The notes beneath the pieces are model-generated. The model ran no database searches and was not told where the DNA came from. It was given only the letters and a program-made list of their open reading frames with translations. A DNA stretch of 64,000 nucleotides from Agilicoccus flavus. GTDB taxonomy: Bacteria > Actinomycetota > Actinomycetes > Actinomycetales > Dermatophilaceae. The position numbers were made by a program, and so were the translations under genes. How positions within the stretch are numbered: position 1 is the stretch's first letter; each line of letters opens with the position of its first letter. Location of the stretch: NCBI RefSeq assembly GCF_014857905.1, contig NZ_JACYXE010000002.1, forward strand, positions 186,001 to 250,000, in the 5' to 3' direction. This document shows positions 60,713-64,000 of the stretch, piece after piece.

Positions 60713-62233
60713 ATGTCGAACGCATCCAGCCCCGCACGCCTGCGCGTCGCCCCGTCGCCCACCGGAGACCCCCACGTCGGCACCGCCTACATGGCGATGT
60801 TCGACGTCGCCTACGCCCGCCGCACCGGCGGCCGGTTCGTCCTGCGCATCGAGGACACCGACCGGGCTCGCTTCCAGGCCGACAGCGAGGCGCAGCTGCT
60901 CGACTCGCTGCGCTGGCTGGGCCTGGACTGGGACGAGGGGCCCGAGGTCGGCGGCCCGTACGGGCCCTACCGGCAGTCGGAGCGGCTCGACACCTACCGG
61001 CCGTACGTCGAGGCGCTCCTGGACTCGGGGGCGGCGTACCGCTGCTGGTGCTCGGGCGAGCGGCTCGCGCAGATGCGCGAGGAGCAGCAGTCGAGCAAGT
61101 CGTCGGTCACCGGCTACGACCGGCTCTGCCTCGGGATGACGCAGCAGGAGCGGGAGAAGCTGCCCGGGTTCACGCCCACGCCGGTCGTGCGCCTGCGCAT
61201 CCCGGACGACGTCGAGCTCGGGTGGGACGACCTCATCATGGGCCGCACGAGCGCCCCCCGCCCCGACGACCAGGTCATCCTCAAGGCCGACGGGTTCCCG
61301 ACCTATCACCTGGCCGTCGTCGTCGACGACCACGAGATGGGCATCACGCACGTCGTCCGCGGCCAGGAGTGGGTGAGCTCGACGCCCAAGCACCTGCTCC
61401 TGTACAAGCTGCTCGGATTCGAGGCGCCGCGGTTCGCGCACATGCCCCTCCTGCTCGACGAGAACCGCAAGAAGATCAGCAAGCGCAAGAGCCCGTGGGC
61501 CAAGCTCACGTGGTTCCGCGAGCAGGGGTACCTGCCCGAGGCGCTGCTCAACTTCCTCGCGCTGCAGGGGTACCCGCCGATCGTCGAGGCCGACGGCACC
61601 GAGCGCGAGATGTTCACCTTCGACGAGTTCGTCGACCGGTTCGAGTTCTCGCGCGTCGACAAGGCGGGTTCGGTGTTCAACCTCAAGAAGCTCGACTGGC
61701 TCAACGGCCAGTACATCCGCAGCCTGAGCCGCGAGGAGCTCGCCGCCCGGCTGCTGCCCGTCCTCGTCGACGCGGGGGTGCTGCCCCCGCGGCCGTCGCT
61801 CGGCGAGCTCGGCCGGCTCAAGGCCGTCACGGCGCTCATCGCCCCTCGCCTCGTCAAGCTCGTCGACGCGCCCGCGCTCGTCCGGCCCTTCTTCACCCCC
61901 GACGAGGAGCTGCCGATCGCCGACGACGCCCGGGCCGCCCTCGGGGACGACGCGGCCGCCGTGCTCGACGCCGGGATCGAGGCGCTCGAGGGGTTGCCGG
62001 ACGTCGAGGGCGACATCTTCGGCGACGGCCGCGGCTGGACGCCCGAGAACATCGAGGCCGCGCTGCGGTCGGCGCTCGTCGAGAAGATGGGCCTCAAGCC
62101 GAAGGTCGCGTTCGGGCCGCTGCGGACCGCGGTCTCGGGGGCGAAGGTGTCGCCGCCGCTGTTCGAGTCGATGGACATCCTCGGCCGCCACTCGACGCTG
62201 ACCCGCCTCCGCGCGCTGCGCGCGAGCCTGTGA
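60713..62233 (+). CDS. gltX: glutamyl-tRNA synthetase
   Basis: Class I aminoacyl-tRNA synthetase, 506 residues. HIGH-type motif is PSPTGDPHVGTAYMA, and KMSKS-type motif is ENRKKISKRK. The C-terminal helical anticodon domain spans about the last 150 residues. Because gatCAB is present and no glutaminyl-tRNA synthetase is seen, a non-discriminating GluRS charging both Glu and Gln tRNAs is likely. A TAGGCT (60697-60702) lies 10 nt before the ATG and may be a -10 with a very short leader. Confidence 0.97.
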   Translation: MSNASSPARLRVAPSPTGDPHVGTAYMAMFDVAYARRTGGRFVLRIEDTDRARFQADSEAQLLDSLRWLGLDWDEGPEVGGPYGPYRQSERLDTYRPYVEALLDSGAAYRCWCSGERLAQMREEQQSSKSSVTGYDRLCLGMTQQEREKLPGFTPTPVVRLRIPDDVELGWDDLIMGRTSAPRPDDQVILKADGFPTYHLAVVVDDHEMGITHVVRGQEWVSSTPKHLLLYKLLGFEAPRFAHMPLLLDENRKKISKRKSPWAKLTWFREQGYLPEALLNFLALQGYPPIVEADGTEREMFTFDEFVDRFEFSRVDKAGSVFNLKKLDWLNGQYIRSLSREELAARLLPVLVDAGVLPPRPSLGELGRLKAVTALIAPRLVKLVDAPALVRPFFTPDEELPIADDARAALGDDAAAVLDAGIEALEGLPDVEGDIFGDGRGWTPENIEAALRSALVEKMGLKPKVAFGPLRTAVSGAKVSPPLFESMDILGRHSTLTRLRALRASL

Positions 62234-62308
62234 CGGCTCCGGGCGGCGCCGACCCCCCGGTGGCCCGACGACGACGAGCCCCGCTTCGAGGCGGCCGCGA
62301 CGATCCCG

Positions 62309-62953
62309 GTGGAGGAGCTGGCCCGCCGGGTCGAGGCGACGCCGGCCCGGGGCGGTCGCGTCGTCGTCGCCGTCGACGGCCGCAGCGCAGGCGGCAAGAC
62401 GACCTTCTCGGCGCGTGTGGCGCACGGACGCGACGGCTGGTCCGTCGTCCACACCGACGACGTCGCCTGGCACCACTCGTTCTTCGACTGGGCCGACCTG
62501 CTCGCGACCGGGGTGCTCGCGCCGGCCGTCGCCGACGGCGGCGAGCCCGTCGCCTTCCGCCCGCCGGCCTGGGACGAACGCGACCGGCCGGGCGCGGTCG
62601 ACGTGCCGGCCGGCACAAGGGTGCTCGTCGTCGAGGGGGTCGGGGCCTCCCGCGCCGAGTTGGCGCCGTGGATCGACGTCGCCTGCTGGGTGCACACGCC
62701 GTTCGACGTCGTCCTGCGCCGCGAGGACGACCGCATCGCGGCGGGGGAGTCCGACGCCGATCTGTCCCGCGACTGGCTGAGCGCCGAGGCGGCCTTCCTC
62801 GCCGCCGACCGCCCCTGGAGCCGCGCCGACGTCGTGATCGCGGGTTCCCCGGTCGCGGCGGGGCCGGCCGCCGACGAGGGCCGGGTCACCGTGCTGCTCG
62901 ACCCCGCCGACGTCGACCGACGCCTGGCCGCGACGGCCGCGGCCGACCGATGA
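62309..62953 (+). CDS. uridine kinase-like P-loop protein
   Basis: 214 residues with Walker A VDGRSAGGKTTFSARV, followed by VVHTDDVAWHHSFFDW (the substrate-binding Asp pattern of uridine kinase/phosphoribulokinase type) and the RVLVVEGVGASR segment. Cytoplasmic; real substrate unknown. The GTG was used because no other start codon exists between it and the gltX stop, 75 bp upstream in the same frame. The intervening codons (RWPDDDEPRFE) still look coding, so the start is not settled. Overlaps the next gene by 4 bp. Confidence 0.78.
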   Translation: MEELARRVEATPARGGRVVVAVDGRSAGGKTTFSARVAHGRDGWSVVHTDDVAWHHSFFDWADLLATGVLAPAVADGGEPVAFRPPAWDERDRPGAVDVPAGTRVLVVEGVGASRAELAPWIDVACWVHTPFDVVLRREDDRIAAGESDADLSRDWLSAEAAFLAADRPWSRADVVIAGSPVAAGPAADEGRVTVLLDPADVDRRLAATAAADR

Positions 62954-63732
62954 GCGCCACCGACCCGACCCGCTCGGGGGCCCCGACCCCGATCCCACCC
63001 GGCGACGAGTGGGCCGAGCCGGTGCGCGGTCTCGTGCTCGACATCGACGACACCCTCGTCGACACCCAGGCCGCGATGCGGTCCTCGTGCGCGCAGGCGG
63101 CGGCCGCGGCGTGGCCGGGGCGGGGCGCCGACGACCACGAACTGATCTCCGACGTCTTCTACACCGACCCGGAGAACTTCTTCGACCGCTACACCCGCGG
63201 AGAGTTTCCCTTCGAGGCGATGCGCCGGGCCCGCTACGCGCGAGCGCTCGCGGATCTCGGGCTGCCCGACGAGCGGTTCGAGACCTTCGAGGGCGCCTAC
63301 CTCGACGCGTTCGCCGGTGCCCAGGTGCTGTTCGCCGACGCCGTGCCGCTGCTCGACGCGGCCGACCGGGCCGGCGTGGCCGTGTGCTTCCTCACCAACT
63401 CCGGTGATCGCCAGACCGCGATCAAGCTCGAGGCCGTCGGCCTCGCCGGGCGCGCGCCCGTCGTCACGACCGACACGATCGGGGTCGGCAAGCCCGACCC
63501 TCGCCTGTTCGCTCTCGCCTGCGAGCGGGCCGGCGTCACCGCGGCCGAGGTGCTGTGCGTGGGGGACACGCTGCCCACCGACGTGCTCGGCGCACGGGGC
63601 GCGGGCCTGCGCGTCGCGTGGCTGCAGCGCCCCGACCGGCCCGAACCGCGTCACGCGGGGTGGGGTACGCCGATCGACGATCCCGGGGTCCGGATCGTCC
63701 CCGACCTCGACGCCGTGACCGCCCTCCTCTGA
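62950..63732 (+). CDS. HAD-superfamily phosphatase
   Basis: 260 residues. Motif I GLVLDIDDTLVDT has both catalytic Asp residues. Motif II is CFLTNSGDR, motif III lysine GVGKPDPRLFALA, and motif IV VLCVGDTLPTDVLGARGAG. The cap domain between I and II is of the helical C1 type (REEF-like YTRGEFPFEAMRRARY). Likely a small-molecule phosphatase or phosphoglycolate-type enzyme. ATGA overlap with the kinase suggests a shared pathway. Confidence 0.86.
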   Translation: MSATDPTRSGAPTPIPPGDEWAEPVRGLVLDIDDTLVDTQAAMRSSCAQAAAAAWPGRGADDHELISDVFYTDPENFFDRYTRGEFPFEAMRRARYARALADLGLPDERFETFEGAYLDAFAGAQVLFADAVPLLDAADRAGVAVCFLTNSGDRQTAIKLEAVGLAGRAPVVTTDTIGVGKPDPRLFALACERAGVTAAEVLCVGDTLPTDVLGARGAGLRVAWLQRPDRPEPRHAGWGTPIDDPGVRIVPDLDAVTALL

Positions 63733-63742
63733 GCGGGAGGGA

Positions 63743-64000
63743 TCAGGGGGCCGTCTCGGCCAGGGTCACGTCGACCATGAGGTCGCGCGCCAGCGCCTCG
63801 AGGTCGTCCCGCACGGCGTCGAGGTCGGCCCCGGCGGGCGCCTCGAGCAGCGCCGTCGCCGCGAAGATGCGGCCGCCGGACATGGGTGCGTCACTGCTGT
63901 CGGTGGTCAGCGAGACGACGTTGACGTCGCCCGCCGACAGGGCCTGGCTGATCTCCCGGACGATGCCGGGGCGGTCGTTACCGAGCAGGTCGAGGCGCAG
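63743..64000 (-). CDS. ACT-domain protein (GcvR-like), C-terminal part, cut by window end
   Basis: The minus strand reads open from the right edge to a stop at 63743. The last 85 residues include LLGNDRPGIVREISQAL, VNVVSLTTDSSDAPMSGGRI and LEALARDLMVDVTLAE, the typical strand-helix-strand of an ACT domain. Two-ACT proteins of this sort are annotated as glycine cleavage repressor-like. Start lies beyond the window. Convergent with the HAD gene, 10 bp between stops. Confidence 0.8.
   Translation of the reverse strand: MRLDLLGNDRPGIVREISQALSAGDVNVVSLTTDSSDAPMSGGRIFAATALLEAPAGADLDAVRDDLEALARDLMVDVTLAETAP

Overview
The window is a continuous, very GC-rich stretch of chromosome, most probably from a Gram-positive actinobacterium. 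Micrococcales, Intrasporangiaceae-like, is my guess from gene content and order. Supporting signs are the near-absence of A/T-ending codons, frequent GTG starts, ATGA/GTGA stop-start overlaps, leaderless-type promoters, DtxR/IdeR-type iron boxes, and actinobacterial families (DUF1023, DUF4232, DUF1707, GatCAB beside ligA). I see no rRNA, tRNA, CRISPR array, transposase or phage gene.

Layout. 1-8.9 kb: the 3' end of a CocE-type hydrolase, glycogen debranching enzyme glgX, a YbjN protein, etfBA with two terminator hairpins, then cysteine desulfurase and mnmA. 8.9-30.6 kb: an apparently accessory block that separates mnmA from the MetE-like and ligA genes. It holds an IclR regulator facing an eight-gene operon (Dpp-type ABC importer, NylB/class C beta-lactamase-like hydrolase, and a three-enzyme carnitine-degradation set). 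Then come an alpha/beta hydrolase, B12-dependent methionine synthase metH, a SNF2 helicase, a DUF4232 protein, and an ABC-F ATPase with its TetR partner. 30.8-40.6 kb: housekeeping MetE-like protein, ligA, a large DUF1023 protein and gatCAB. 40.7-42.1 kb: a bfd-bfr iron operon under two iron boxes, then sixA.

42.4-57.0 kb: a secreted metzincin protease with a Lys/Ala repeat tail, then branched-chain amino acid genes: ilvD, an attenuator leader, ilvBNC, leuB and ilvE. The last two are separated from ilvC by a Uma2 nuclease gene, an unknown gene, a frameshifted Na+/alanine symporter and a gap with two possible small genes. 57.1-64 kb: two related small membrane proteins, a conserved actinobacterial protein, a secreted SGNH hydrolase, a fumarylacetoacetase-fold enzyme, gltX, a P-loop kinase, a HAD phosphatase and the 3' end of an ACT-domain gene.

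How the genes work together. IlvB/N/C/D and IlvE form valine and isoleucine, and LeuB is the leucine branch; the ilvBNC leader (IleLeuValLeu codons then a U-tract terminator) senses the products. GltX and GatCAB together fit the indirect route to Gln-tRNA. Bfd and Bfr release and store iron. The IclR-linked operon should import a quaternary-amine or acylated substrate, hydrolyse it, and convert carnitine to acetoacetate plus glycine betaine. Least-described items are that operon's hydrolase and transporter pairing, the leaderless ilvB leader peptide, the iron-box-covered bfd promoter with a His-to-Asp change in Bfr, and a 100-bp inverted-repeat element after ilvD.
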